In this document: piece after piece, positions 1 through 11,042 of the stretch
Layout of the letters: the number at the start of each line of letters is the position of its first letter
Numbering within the stretch: the first letter of the stretch is position 1
From: Carnegiea gigantea
Taxonomy: Eukaryota; Streptophyta; Magnoliopsida; Caryophyllales; Cactaceae
Direction: 5' to 3'
NCBI GenBank assembly: GCA_029747015.1
Contig: JAKOGI010000363.1
Location: 346,501-410,500 of the forward strand
Length of the DNA: 64,000 nt
The notes under the pieces: generated by a model
The model's database searches: none
Told to the model about the DNA's origin: nothing
The model's input: the letters and a program-made list of their open reading frames with translations, nothing else
Made by a program: the position numbers and the translations under genes

Positions 1-603
1 AGTTAAATTTGTTAATCATTCTGCATTCTTAAATCCCTTACATTGGCCCCTAACATCAGCTAGCAAATTCACCTCTTCATTAGTCAACATCACTGTTAGG
101 TACACTATCATGGACTTTACATGAGATTCAAGAAGCACATCTCTACGTCATCCACAACAATGTTAATATACTATGATAGTATACAATATCATAATGATGC
201 AATGTCATAGAATATCATCCTCAAAAATTATATAGTGCAAAATACTTCAGCCGTAACAGATATTGTGGATTTTGCAACAAGTAGACCCAAAATATCCTAA
301 CACATAAATTGCTCATGCGAAAAGTGCCACGCGTATTCAATTTCGTTTTTAGAGGATAAATCGTACACAACGCGTAAATATTTTATGGTGATGGTCGTGG
401 ATAGTGTTCAATACAATTGTGTGCACAGTTGCGCGTTCTAAATGATAACTGTAGCCCCTTGTATGCAATTGAACTCCCCCAGTACATGAATATAACCATA
501 AGTATATTAAGAATCTTAAAATTGTTAACCTCACCTCTTCCGGGAATAAATCCAAGGCTCCTCTCCATCAAGTGGTAGTGCAATTGAGCTTCCAATAGGA
601 ACA

Positions 604-1267
604 TTAGTTGATGATGCCTTCAAACCTTGTTGTATCTAAGTCAAACACAACAAAAAATATTGACAACAAAGAATCACAACCTTCCACCAAAGGATAACAT
701 TTGTATAGAGAAAATGTTACTTGATTTCCTTCAATTGACGATGTCCCCACCAGTGCCTTCTCATCTTGGGTAATCACAGCTCGATGTCCCCTCCTAACTA
801 TAGTAGCCCTCTTTTGTGCGCTCTTTACGGCTCTTATGCCCAAAGGGGGTTCGTATACGATATTCGATGGCCTTGGACTACCATCTTTGGCACAAAATTG
901 AGGAGCACATGCCCTAGAAGATGCCATATGACCAAGTTATCTTTCATCTATGATGTTCCCATTTAAATCCTTATCACCATCAATGTTTCCACCACCTACA
1001 GTCTCAGCAACCTCCCTATGACTTTCAGCAGCTTCATCCACTGCGCCCACTGCATCATCACGTGTCTCCCGTGCATTGTCAAATATCCCCTACATCTATC
1101 GTCACTCTACCCCCATATCCTAAATGACCCAAGCATGATGCTCTACCTATAGATAACCCATCACGTGCAACCCCTTTCTTAACTAACCCTACTTTCTCTA
1201 CCTCTTCATTGTCATTTATTTTTAACCTATCTTCCAACTCTGCTACGTGGTCCCTCAACATTTGCAC
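604..1267 (-). other. Unassigned minus-strand coding-like debris
   Basis: Two short open stretches lie here on the minus strand. The upstream one (1267-1079) begins with a charged, coiled-coil-like run, QMLRDHVAELEDRL. The downstream one (927-604) is basic and has no motif I recognise. They lie downstream of, and on the same strand as, the DUF1985-like remnant at 1681-3069, so they may be the decayed C-terminal part of the same gene. That link is inference from position only. No catalytic residues of an Ulp1 protease could be picked out. Stops separate the pieces in every frame. Confidence 0.2.
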
Positions 1268-1680
1268 CTCATTTTTAGTGGTTTAATGTGCTTTCTTCTC
1301 CATTAGATACACATCCCTTGCAGACCTTAATAGCTTGTCAACACTGAGCCACCCTTAACATTAGAAGCGAAATAACAAATTCAGTGACTATGTTCTCCGT
1401 ATATATGTAAAGCAAAATTAAAAACAACATCAACACAATGACATACAGCACCATCATCCTCATAGCAACTGAACTCATCGGTTGCTATGAATTGTGTCAC
1501 AGTTGAATACACAAGCTTAGTATCATGTTGATACAAAACAGGAATTACCTGTACAATATACCATTGTCATTGTAAACACCTGAAGCCTACCTACAAGGAC
1601 CTGACACAAATATGTTCACACAAAACATAATTACCTTATCCTCTTTAATATCCTTAAGAAGTTCAGTTGCATCGTGCCTC

Positions 1681-3069
1681 CTCCATGATCAACTCTAGCC
1701 CAGCAAGCAATACATGGATACCTCTTTTTGTCCTGATCTACAAATCTTATGGTGTGCTCATTAAACCAAACCTACAAAAACATAAAACCTTAATATTTAA
1801 CTCCCCAAGTTTCATAAGTCATACAACTACCCAGCTAACATGTTGATTTCATTGACAGCTTTCTTATGACCAGTGACTCACATCTCTCTCTCTCGCTATC
1901 AATTTCTGTCACATTAGTTAGGGGTTATGATTATGTACCTCTCAATGTTACATTACTTATTTCTATTATCAGTTTTCCAGACATTGCGAATACGTTCTCC
2001 TAGTGTAATTCCTGACAATATAATAACGTCCCCACATGAAAGGCACATAATAAATTCTTTCGAAGCCAATTCTTACATCACATTTTCCTCATCTTTTATT
2101 CATATATGAATACCTACATTATAACTATCCCATATAGTACCCAACAATGTATATCTTATAGCATTTCACACTTATCTCCTTAAATTGAATTAAATAGGTT
2201 GCATCCTACTAACATTTAGGCACTCTAAATATATATAATTAACTCTCCTTTTGTTTTTCTTTACTTATCATATAAATAGATACATGCACTAACATTTCCA
2301 TGTTGACTTTGTCCCCCACATCCACAGTTAGCAAATCACGTATCAATTTCTCCCCTTTTATCTGGTACTTAAGTTAACACACCATGTCCCACCTATACAG
2401 TGAGGAAATGAATTTCATGTTACATAAGGGAAACGGTACATTAAGGCAACCTAGGGTGAACAATATTATTGTGATGCACACGCATACATGAGGACAAAAC
2501 TCATTTAAGCCTGACCTAGATGAGGAGGCTCAAACAATTCAACTGCACCTCGAGTAATGGCCCAACACATAGCTTTTTCTGTTGTCCTTAGTCATCTCCA
2601 TAAGAACCCACCATATAACTTCAACCCAATTATGCTGACCCATTTCCTCAATGTCCTTTATATAATGCAACATACCCGACATTGCTCCATACAGTGTTTG
2701 GGAAAATAGAACCCCACTCAAAACTAGAAATGCATAAGTCCTTAGCCACAACCCAACCTAATCCTCTCTGTTGTTCTCATTGCATAATACCACCGTAGCA
2801 GACACATAGTTACGAAAGAACTGCCTTTTCTTCCTTGATCTACGTGGTGCCCAATTAACCATCTCCTCCATCTCCTACTCTACCCTGCGACCACACACTA
2901 TCTGCCTGACATCAATGGTCACCTTATCCCCATCCAACTCAGCTTTCCTTGCCACCTGTAAACTAGTGAGCAATATGACATCAAAAATAGAGAATGATAA
3001 GTCAGAATCGCCATCCTCCTCTTCCTCATCATGGGCCTCATACTTGATGCCTGAGCTGTCTTCGCACAT
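1681..3069 (-). pseudogene. Degenerate DUF1985 / plant-mobile-domain-like transposon gene
   Basis: Reading the minus strand from 3069, one frame runs to 2539 broken by only two stops (near 2875 and 2750). It starts with an acidic stretch and then reads EMEEMVNWAPRRSRKK, VSATVVLCNENN, LWLRTYAFLVLSGVLFSQ, GMLHYIKDIEEMGQHNWVEV. After a gap the strand reads WFNEHTIRFVDQDKKRYP and CWARVDHGGG (about 1775-1681). The order LWLR..YxFLxLSGVLF, a Y-x-x-D/E-x-E-x-MG-x-xxW block and WFxEHT..RFxxxDK is, as I recall it, that of the DUF1985 or plant-mobile-domain region found in Ulp1-type Mutator elements and their captured host genes. Family assignment is from memory of the pattern, without a search. The stops and the gap indicate a dead copy. 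Confidence 0.45.
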
Positions 3070-3121
3070 TTCTCCTTCTAGTAGACGTCTTAGCTCCTCT
3101 CTCTCCCCATCATTTAAATAA

Positions 3122-4390
3122 ACACATTTCTTGCACTGAGAGGTTGTTCACCTTTTCCTATGTTGATTCTTTGGCTCTAGTTTGGACGATAATGTCCCGT
3201 TCATAATTTTCCTACTATGAAGTTCCATGCCCTTTACCTAATCAGCACCATTGTTGTTATCTTATCCGCATAACCTCATTACTTAGTACAACATCAACAA
3301 CCAAAGTTGATATGGTAATTTTAACATTAATCACGACAAGCATGTTTCAAACACATGCACAAACAATAAAAACAAGAACACTTTAGCATATCCACAGCTA
3401 CTCCTTCTGTAACTACATTTACCCCATAACCAGCCTTAACATAAAATTCACTCCCCTTACATAATGACATACAAAGCACATATCTAACCCATGCTTCATC
3501 AATATGCAACCGTGGATTAGCACATTCACTAGCCTGGGATATCCATCAAACCAGAAAGATATATATTAACTTTGCGTCATGTTCTACAACCACCTAAAAC
3601 TACACAAGTTCCAGTTTACACATTTACCAACTTTAAACACCAGAAGCCACACCTTCACCATGGAATACACCACAGACACAAATAACATTATCCTCTATTA
3701 ACAAAACTAACATCCACAGAGCTATGGATTCAAAGCTTTGCACTAACCATAAAAAACAGCAACGAAGTTATATTCCTAATCTCACAAAACAATCCCAACT
3801 GCATGTAATCGGATAACTTACAAAACCTAACTCACGCATATCATATGATTACCAACAACAACATATATTTCCACTTACATTTTGTCAATTTACAACAAAG
3901 TTAACCTACTTTGTAACTAATCAACAACGACTCATGCCCAATTTCCCTTTAAGTTTACCAATTTATGAAAGGGAAAATTGTGTAGTTATTTTTTGCATCC
4001 ATACCGCAAAGAATAGTTGTGAGGACGAGTATCCGTCCTCCTCCACAGACTAAACACTCGTAATTGCCTTCTCCTTGCCAACTTCTACACTGATGGAAGC
4101 TCCACCCAATTTTACACCACCAACTTGCCTCATACCTCCTTTCCCCTTGCTGTATCTTCTCCTTCCCCTTGCTCAGCCTTCTACTATTTCAAGAACTTCG
4201 AGTGAGAGCAAAAATTAGGGACTAACTTCGCATTTTCTTGTAAGGGCACGATTATATTTTGGCAAACCCCATGCCCCCCCCCCCGCGACAAGTCCAATCT
4301 AAAGTCTGCTATAAAAGAGCACATTGGAGTTATCTGGCCACTTTGGGTAATTACAAAAAATGTCAACACTTGCTGGTAATCAATAATTTA
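3122..4390. other. Intergenic, no gene seen
   Basis: No frame here carries a recognisable domain. Open stretches at 3327-3509 and 4184-4369 (minus) are short and have no motif. There is an 11-base C run near 4276. Confidence 0.5.
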
Positions 4391-4400
4391 TGGTAGCCTG

Positions 4401-4974
4401 TAGGGGGTGTTCATGGTTTAGGTACCCAAATCAAAAGAAATTTCGACTCGGGTACCCAATATTTAGGGTCAGACGGATGGCAAACCGTAACCGAATCGAG
4501 AGTTATCGGGCATCGAATTTTGGGTACTTGATAATTTTAGTTCGGATTTTTTGTTACCTAATAACCCAATTTTGGGTTTTTGGCACTGGCCGCAGGGAGT
4601 CCAGGACAGATGAGGGAGCTGGAGGCTAGTGGGTAGGACTGTAAAACGGGTTGAGTTGGGTCGACCCATTTAATAAACGGATCAATTTCGTATCGGCCTT
4701 GAAAATAGCTTAGATTTGCTCAAAACTGAGAAACAATAAGTTTTCACACTAAAACGGTCAAATCGTGTCGACTTCGGGTCGAAATCGGTTCGGTTTATGT
4801 CGGGTTCGTGTTTCTCTCAGTAAATTCGGATTGGGTTCGGGTCGAATTATCGTGTCGGGTCAGACTTTTACAACCTTTCTTCCTCGGTGTTGGAGGCTGG
4901 TCAGTTGGAGGCTAGATCGGATATTGAATTTTCGATTCGGATATTTGATCTTGCATATTTTTGAACACACCCTA
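4401..4974. mobile_element. Short non-autonomous hAT-like element (MITE)
   Basis: The left end reads TAGGGGGTGTTCA and the right end, on the other strand, TAGGGTGTGTTCA: 13-base terminal inverted repeats with one mismatch, about 574 bp apart. TAGGGGTGTTCA-type ends are common on plant hAT-derived non-autonomous elements. The interior is rich in GGGTACC, TCGGGT and GGGTCGACCC-like words and has no transposase frame. I could not find a convincing 8-bp target duplication in the flanks, so the exact ends are uncertain. Confidence 0.5.
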
Positions 4975-5083
4975 GACTAGCCCGATACCTGGGGCTAAAT
5001 GCCAAGGGTAGCCATAAATTTCAAAACCCAATCGATCGTTCTGTGCTCCTGGGCTGCTCAGGTCCACCTCCCACCCTCCGAAA

Positions 5084-6595
5084 ATGCAAATCCTACACCA
5101 TCCCCATCCTCATCCCCATCTCCACTCTCTCTCCTCCCTCACCGCCGTCCTTCCTCTCACCCTCCTACCGAAGCTGTCTTCACTCTCTCTCCGCCGACGG
5201 CCCACTACCACGACGATCCGCATGGGCGGCGGCCCCCGGACCTACCCGGGCGGAGTCTCCAAGTGGCAGTGGAAGCGGATGCAGGCCAAGAAGGCCAAGC
5301 AGCTCCTCAAAGCCCGCCTTGCTCGTGAACGACAAATTTACGAGATGCGCAAAAGGGCCGAGCTCAAGGCCGCCATTGCGGACCTCGAGCGCCCTTGGGA
5401 GCTCGTCCAACGTGCTGCCCCCCAATCCGCCCTCTTCTCTGTCGGCGCCGATGAGCAGCTCAAGACCTTGGCTGACCGCTTTCAGAAGCCTGGGGGGTTC
5501 GATTTGTGGTCTGAAGATGATGGGCCCCAGTTGTTTGAGACACCAGATGGCTTGCCCACTGCTAGATTCTTTCCTATGGGATTTGTCCACAGTATCAAGC
5601 CCTACGGCCGGGCTGTTAATGGAGGTAGACAGCTGGAAGGGAGTCAGGAAGAGGGGGATGGATCGGAAAAAGAAAGTGGGGGTTTTGATGATGGGTCTTT
5701 AGATGGGGTTGGATTGAGGAATAGGAGAGTAAGGAGAAATGGGATTGGGAGGAATTCAAGTGGAGGGTCTGAGAGTGGTACATTGGTTGGTGATAAATTT
5801 GCTGGTGATACTGAGGAGTCAGATGGTGAACACCCGTTTGATTCTAGTGTGAATTTGGAGTCTCGTGTTGGTAATGGGGTTTGGAATGCTCCGAATGTAC
5901 GCAGTCTTACTCGTGGCAAGCAGAGAGGCGGTGTTCGACATTCTGGGAATGTTGATGGGTCTTTACGTGGGGTTGTTAGGAATAAGACAGGTGGGAGAAA
6001 TGGCATGAATTTGAGGAGCCAGACTTGGGATGGAAAATTGGGAAATGGTTCAACTGCTAGGGAACTTGAGAAGTCAGGTCATGAAAATGCTGACTTTTCA
6101 CGCTCACAGGCTTTCTATGGCAGCAGAAATGAGCGCTGTCATAAGGTGGTTAGCAACCGCAAGGGTACAGGAACAAGGATTGATGGAAATGGTCCAAAGC
6201 CAAAGAACAACTGCAGGGCTACTGGAACAGGGATTGATGGAAATCGTCCAAAGGTTAAGGATTGGGCTGGAAGACAGATGAGTTCTAATACGAGGAATAA
6301 TGGCAGGCAGTGGTCTATTAGAGGAGGGAATAGGGGGTGATTTAGGCATTCACATTCGGAAGATGCATATGACATGAGCTTGCAACGTGATGGTAGTTAT
6401 GGTTTCAGTGTAAGGGACGAAGATTCTAAATTAAGCCCTGAATCTATGAGCACAAGATGACGTGAGCACAAGATGACGTGATTCTAGTTTTGGCAAATGT
6501 GTAAAGAAATCAGGGCAAATGTGTAAAGAAATCAGGGCAAATCAAGGCTTATTATGATGAAAGACATAAATGCAGTGGCTTCTTCGTGGTGTGAA
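5084..6595 (+). pseudogene. RH33-like DEAD-box RNA helicase, N-terminal exon only
   Basis: The frame opens at ATG 5084 and runs 418 codons to TGA at 6338-6340. Residues 1-46 look like an organelle transit peptide (Ser/Leu/Arg/Pro rich, few acidic residues). They are followed by MGGGPRTYPGGVSKWQWKRM, a Lys/Arg-rich helix to about residue 105, and blocks LKTLADRFQKPGGFDLWSE and DGPQLFETPDGLPTARFFP. I recognise this order as the N-terminal region of plant RH33-type helicases. The rest is a Gly/Asn/Arg/Ser-rich linker. After the TGA the same frame continues sensibly (HSHSEDAYDMSLQRDGSYGF), so TGA is probably a decayed CGA. Two short tandem duplications (16 and 22 bp, 6450-6538) then break the frame, which fades near 6595. 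No helicase motif (GKT, DEAD, SAT) exists downstream, so this is a captured or truncated exon. RNA-unwinding activity is not possible from this copy. Confidence 0.72.
6450..6538 (+). repeat. Two adjacent short tandem duplications
   Basis: AGCACAAGATGACGTG occurs twice in direct succession, then a 22-base unit beginning GGCAAATGTGTAAAG occurs twice. Removing one copy of each restores a reading frame continuous with the helicase exon, so both are secondary lesions in the pseudogene. Confidence 0.8.
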
Positions 6596-6599
6596 GCCT

Positions 6600-7249
6600 G
6601 GGTTATGTGAGCTTTATAATGTTCATACTTCTATGTATTTTGAACAGGGACTGATATCATGTTCGTTGAGCAATGTATGTCCAAAATTGGTACTTTTATG
6701 TCATCGATTTTGGGGTTTTGTCTAATTCATCATATTCTTCCTCGATGAGAAATTAGTTGTTTTATTTCCCTATCTTCTAGGGGAATTGTATTTGATTTTC
6801 TGTACTCCAATGCAATTCATTCTACTATGGATATTTGAATTTATATTTTGTCTCTCTGATTAATTGTGTAGTTTTCTCTTTTTGGTTGTTGTCTTGTTAC
6901 ATTTGTGATTATCGTTTAATTGAACTCTCTCGTACTGCTTTTTATCCGTTTACTGCCAACATTAAAGTTTCAATTTGTTTTTGCTGCAACTGCTAGGGAA
7001 TTCTACCTCTGTTTCAGTTCTTGGGTAAGAGTTATTATTTTGGTCAAACTTTAAGAGACCGTATCTTGGACTTCTAACGACTATGACCTTGACACTTATT
7101 GAGAGAAATTATGTCCTTCGTCTTCTGCATAGATTTCCTGCTACAGTTTGAGTATGAACTCATTGTTAGTTAAGTGTTATCTATTTATCAGATTGAATGT
7201 TTTGCTGTGATGACTTTTTGGCTGGTTTGTATAACTTCCAACCATCCAG
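6600..7249. other. Intron-like spacer between the two gene fragments
   Basis: T-rich sequence with no coding content. It ends in a good 3' splice acceptor (CATCCAG) directly before the first callose synthase exon, so at least its 3' part is probably a callose synthase intron. The switch point from helicase-derived to callose-synthase-derived DNA must lie in this stretch but cannot be seen. Confidence 0.5.
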
Positions 7250-8315
7250 GAGAATGATCCGGCATTAATTGGAAGAGTTAACAAGAGTGATTACAGGTAC
7301 TGCCAAGTTTTTATCAGCATTACTATGAGGAATACATCCAAGCTCTGTAAAGATGGCTGGCAAGGGAGAGAGGAGAGTTCTTATTCGGGGGCAAAAGCAC
7401 AAAGAGAAGACTTTAGAGTGTTAGTCATCTGCATGCTTTTGCAACACTTGTTTTGTCAACCAACATTACTTATCTACTTAGGATCATGTTAATTGCAACA
7501 TATCTGACCTTTTGGAGATTGTGAAAGCGCATAATAAACTGAGAGAGACTGCAGACATATATGTCCCTTACAATATTCCTCCTCTGCATCCTGAAAGCTT
7601 AAATCAGGCAATACTGAGATTTCCAGAAGTTCCTTTTAATTGTGAATTTGTGATTGTTATATTTTGTGCTTCCATTTGAAACACATGTTGTCCTCTATGA
7701 GATGAGATTCAATTTATAGATCCAAGCTGCTGTGAGTACCCTTCGTAATAGAAGACAAGAGGTCTTCAATGGAGTAAGGGCTACAAGAATGAAGAAGATG
7801 GAGACATTCTGGATTGGCTTCAGGCAATGTTCCGATTTCAGGTGGCTGACACCGTTGTTTCGATTTTCCTTGTTGACTATTTGGTTTTTGTTATCTATTG
7901 CTGATCTGAGGATATTGGCTATTGTTTATGTGAATTGAAAAAGCTGGAAGCTAGTGTGCCAAATTAAAGAGAGCATCTTATTTTACTCGCTAATGTGCAC
8001 ATATGGCAGTTTCCTAGGTCTGATTATCAGTCAAAGTCTGATTAGCAATTGAAGGTGATTGTACAATTTGATTACCAAAGTGATGTGTGGCGTTTCCTTT
8101 TGCCAAATATTTTTTATGAATCTGGATTTTTTGCTGGTATTTGTTTGTGTGTCACAGATGATGAGTTTTGTTGTAGTCGCTTTGTACTCTGCTGATGTCT
8201 TTGGAAATGTAATTTGTTTTTGGTGAGACCCAGATGCACTGACTGAAGTGATGAAAAAGCTTTTGAAGAGCTGCAAAAACTGGTGAAAGTAGCCGGGTCG
8301 CTAAAATAGCCTTTG
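7250..8315 (+). pseudogene. Callose synthase (glucan synthase-like) gene fragment with introns
   Basis: Five exon pieces from the N-terminal cytosolic region of a 1,3-beta-glucan synthase lie in order. From 7250: ENDPALIGRVNKSD, then after a 1-nt loss FYQHYYEEYIQAL. About 7483-7629: LLEIVKAHNKL and IYVPYNIPPLHPESLNQAIL. 7720-7841: IQAAVSTLRNRR and DILDWLQAMFRFQ. 7942-8055: REHLILLANVHIWQFPRSD. 8233-8315: ALTEVMKKLLKSCKNW and a decayed GRKSSLW. Splice sites survive (GT after 7629, AG before 7720, GT at 7842, GTAAG at 8316), so it came from genomic DNA, not a processed mRNA. Frameshifts and stops in several exons make it non-functional. The membrane and catalytic parts (about 1,500 residues) are absent. 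The specific paralogue cannot be told. Confidence 0.82.
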
Positions 8316-8899
8316 GTAAGCTTCTTTATTCCAAACTATGACGATTTATGAAATAGACACCGGATGAAATTGTTGATTTCTCTGGTTAAAGTAAATTGGC
8401 ACTCGTAGCACTTGTTCAGTGCATCTCTTATTGTTCTCTTAATCTCTTATTGTTCTGTCTTTTTTTGAAGGCAACTTGTGTGAAATTACCAATGAATTAG
8501 ATCAATATTTACACAATTCAACTTGGGCATACCCAAGTATGCAAATAGATGCACTTTATAATCTATCAACCTATAATCTAAAAACATACCCATAGAGAGG
8601 CTGATTTTGATGTAGGCAATTTTACTTTTACAGACATTTTTGCTCACAGAGAGGTCAATTTCAAGAGACTCGCATGAAAAATTTGAAGAAAATTTTTAGA
8701 AGTTGGAACAAATTGATATACAATAGATAATGTAAAAAGTACTTAAATAGCATGCGAGGATTGAAAACCATACCTCAAACAATCGGGGGTGGAATAAAGA
8801 TAACCCTGTTAAGACGGGAGTGCTATGAGCATACAAGAAAAATACGATAGTCATAAGATAAAGTATTAGCCAATACAATACAACAGTGCCCATTCTTCA
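8316..8899. other. Intergenic, no gene seen
   Basis: AT-rich sequence after the last callose synthase exon. The next exon of that family (the LPTIQQEVQQRK block) is not present. The minus-strand frame at 8696-8893 is hydrophobic but matches nothing I know. Confidence 0.5.
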
Positions 8900-9685
8900 G
8901 GAACCAGAACATATGGGTCTAGCTAAACTCATTTAATCTTCTATGGTTGCCACTTTTACTTAGATTCTAATCACCTCATTCCTAGTCATATCTAATATTG
9001 TATGAGCACATATCCACCAAAACATCCTAGACAAGAGGACTACTAGCATCGTAAAAAAGGCAAACATGAGACAAAATATAGGTCATTAGGCCTACCAACA
9101 CTTCCTTCCATTTCGAAGACAAATGAATGCTAATAAGCTAGTTATATACGGTCCGCAACTTTAATCCTAAACATTCACATACTCCTATCCTAAGTCATGT
9201 CATCCGTTACTCGTAACAATTTAAAATCGTGTTTAATTACCTCATTCCAACTTTGCTTCGGTCAATCTCTACCTCTTCTACACTTCTGAAGATTAATCGT
9301 CTCTCATTTCTGGAGAGGTGAATCCATACTCCTCTCCATGTGTCCACCCCATTTAAATCCGGTATTTCTCATCCTATCTTCTATGGATGCTACATTTACT
9401 TTATCTTTAATCACCTCATTCCTAATCTTATCCAATCTCATGTGGCCACAAATCCACCGAATCATTCTCATATCTACTACTGTCAACGTCTGAACTTGGG
9501 TCCTCGTTGTTGGCCAACACTCGGAGCCTTGTAACAAAGCTGGTCTTACTACTATACGGTAAACTTTGCCTTTTAATCCTACATGGATCCTTTTATCGCA
9601 TAACACTCCTAAAGCGTTTTTCCATTTTTCTCATCTCACTCTTATACATTCGTTAACATCTTCAATAAAGCCTTCTATTTGTCTA
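8900..9685 (-). mobile_element. Non-LTR (LINE) reverse transcriptase, 3' remnant
   Basis: The minus-strand frame 9606-9304 reads HVGLKGKVYRIVVRPALLQG, SECWPTTRTQVQTL, MRMIRWICGHMRLDKIRNE and FKWGGHMER. This is the conserved tail after the reverse transcriptase domain of plant LINEs (GLKGKFYRT..RPA.LYG.ECW.....MRMLRWMCGHTR.D..RN). The RT core and endonuclease are missing. The stretch 8920-9070 repeats the 9360-9480 theme (TCATTCCTAGTCATATC against TCATTCCTAATCTTATC), suggesting a second, more decayed copy of the same tail. The remnant abuts the start of the tandem array at about 9688. Confidence 0.7.
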
Positions 9686-9687
9686 TT

Positions 9688-11042
9688 GATGGATATCTCC
9701 TAGAGCATCACATTAAGCCTCACACATCAAATTCCTTGGAGTAACTTCGTTTCACAAACATGTATGGCAAGCTATTTTTCCCCTCCCTTATTTGAGTTTC
9801 TTGATAAAAGGCACTTTAAGGAGCTTTATTTCAACTTCAAAATTCCATTTTCGAAAGGAAGTTTAAAAGTGGGGATCATGCATTCCAAAGGGGAAACCAA
9901 AACTAGGCTTAAGATCAATTGATGCTAGTCTAGCTTTTGCCCGATGTTGTGCAGCTCTTGATCTGAATGCAAATGCATTTAGGAAGCCGCAAGTTAGTTT
10001 TTTAGAAAGCTAATTAAGTTCACTTTTGAGTCATGTAATTTATTTCAAGCTAAGTCTTGTGATTGTTGTTAATAAGGCACATAAGCCAAACTGTTAGTTT
10101 TGTTTGTATGTCCAGTTTTAGCCTTAGTGATTTTTGCGACTTTAGGGCATCAAAATGTGGCATAATATTGATCAAAATCATCCCTAAAGTTTGGTGCCAA
10201 GACTCTAAGTGACCATGAATTATCCAAGCTCGAGTGCGAGGGAAAATGATATCAACCAGTTAATGACTTGTTTGCAAGCCACTTGTATTCATGCCTTTTA
10301 AAGCTAACTCAAAGTTGCTATAAGTGGTTTGTTTTGCTGAATAAGTCTTAGGATGTTTGAGATCAAATCTAATGTAAGCTTGATACGTATTTTGTTTACT
10401 TACTCACTCACATGAGGTGTTAAGTTGTAGTTACATCTTGTAGTTTTAATTTTCAGTTTTTACTTGCTTTTACTCAGTGCAAGTTGTTGTATTTTAAGAG
10501 AGGGGGCATAATAGAGGGCTTATAAAAAGCCTCTCATGTTCATCTTGTAAATTCGGATTGTGGAGAGTAAATGAGAAGTTTAGTATAGCTCCTTTCACCC
10601 CTTAAATCCTCTACTCACTTATCTTTACTTTTAGCCAAGTGATGTTCAAGTAAGTCTTAATCTTCTTTAGGGTGGTGTTTACTGTCCCCAAAGGTGACTA
10701 AGGGCCTATATTAAGCTTGGTAGTGTTTCTTATCCAAGCCTTGATCTACTTCATCAAATTGAATTAATCCTAACTAGGAGGTGTTTCTTATCCTAGTTAG
10801 TGTTAGTTCACTCCTTGCTCTCTTCTAAGTGTGGATTCATTTAGTGAGTCGAGTTCATATGTTTCTTCTCTCTTTACTTTTTTTTAGGCTCATATTCTCT
10901 CAAGTTGCTTTTCCTTATTTCGATTCAAAATTCCCAAAAATCATATTCTCAGGGTTCTTTTTTTTCCTTAAGTAGCTAGGCATTTCCCTTGATGTTATCT
11001 CATAAGCTTGATGCTTAGGCCCTTGGGAATATACATTGGATT
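9688..11042 (+). repeat. Array unit U0 (5'-truncated)
   Basis: It begins inside the internal region at GATGGATATCTCCTAG, next to the LINE remnant, and runs through the TATA segment (10521) to the next PBS remnant. It carries the variant AGCATCACATT..AGCCTCACACATC, shared with U7 and the inverted arm rather than with U2-U6. Confidence 0.75.

Noticed and set aside
4393..4983. Target-site duplication TAGCCT/TAGCCC around the hAT-like element
   Set aside because: The matching words are not adjacent to the inverted ends at equal offsets, so it is likely chance.
5043..5702. 219-codon frame overlapping the helicase exon
   Set aside because: Shadow frame in a GC-rich exon; the frame from 5084 carries the conserved helicase N-terminal blocks.
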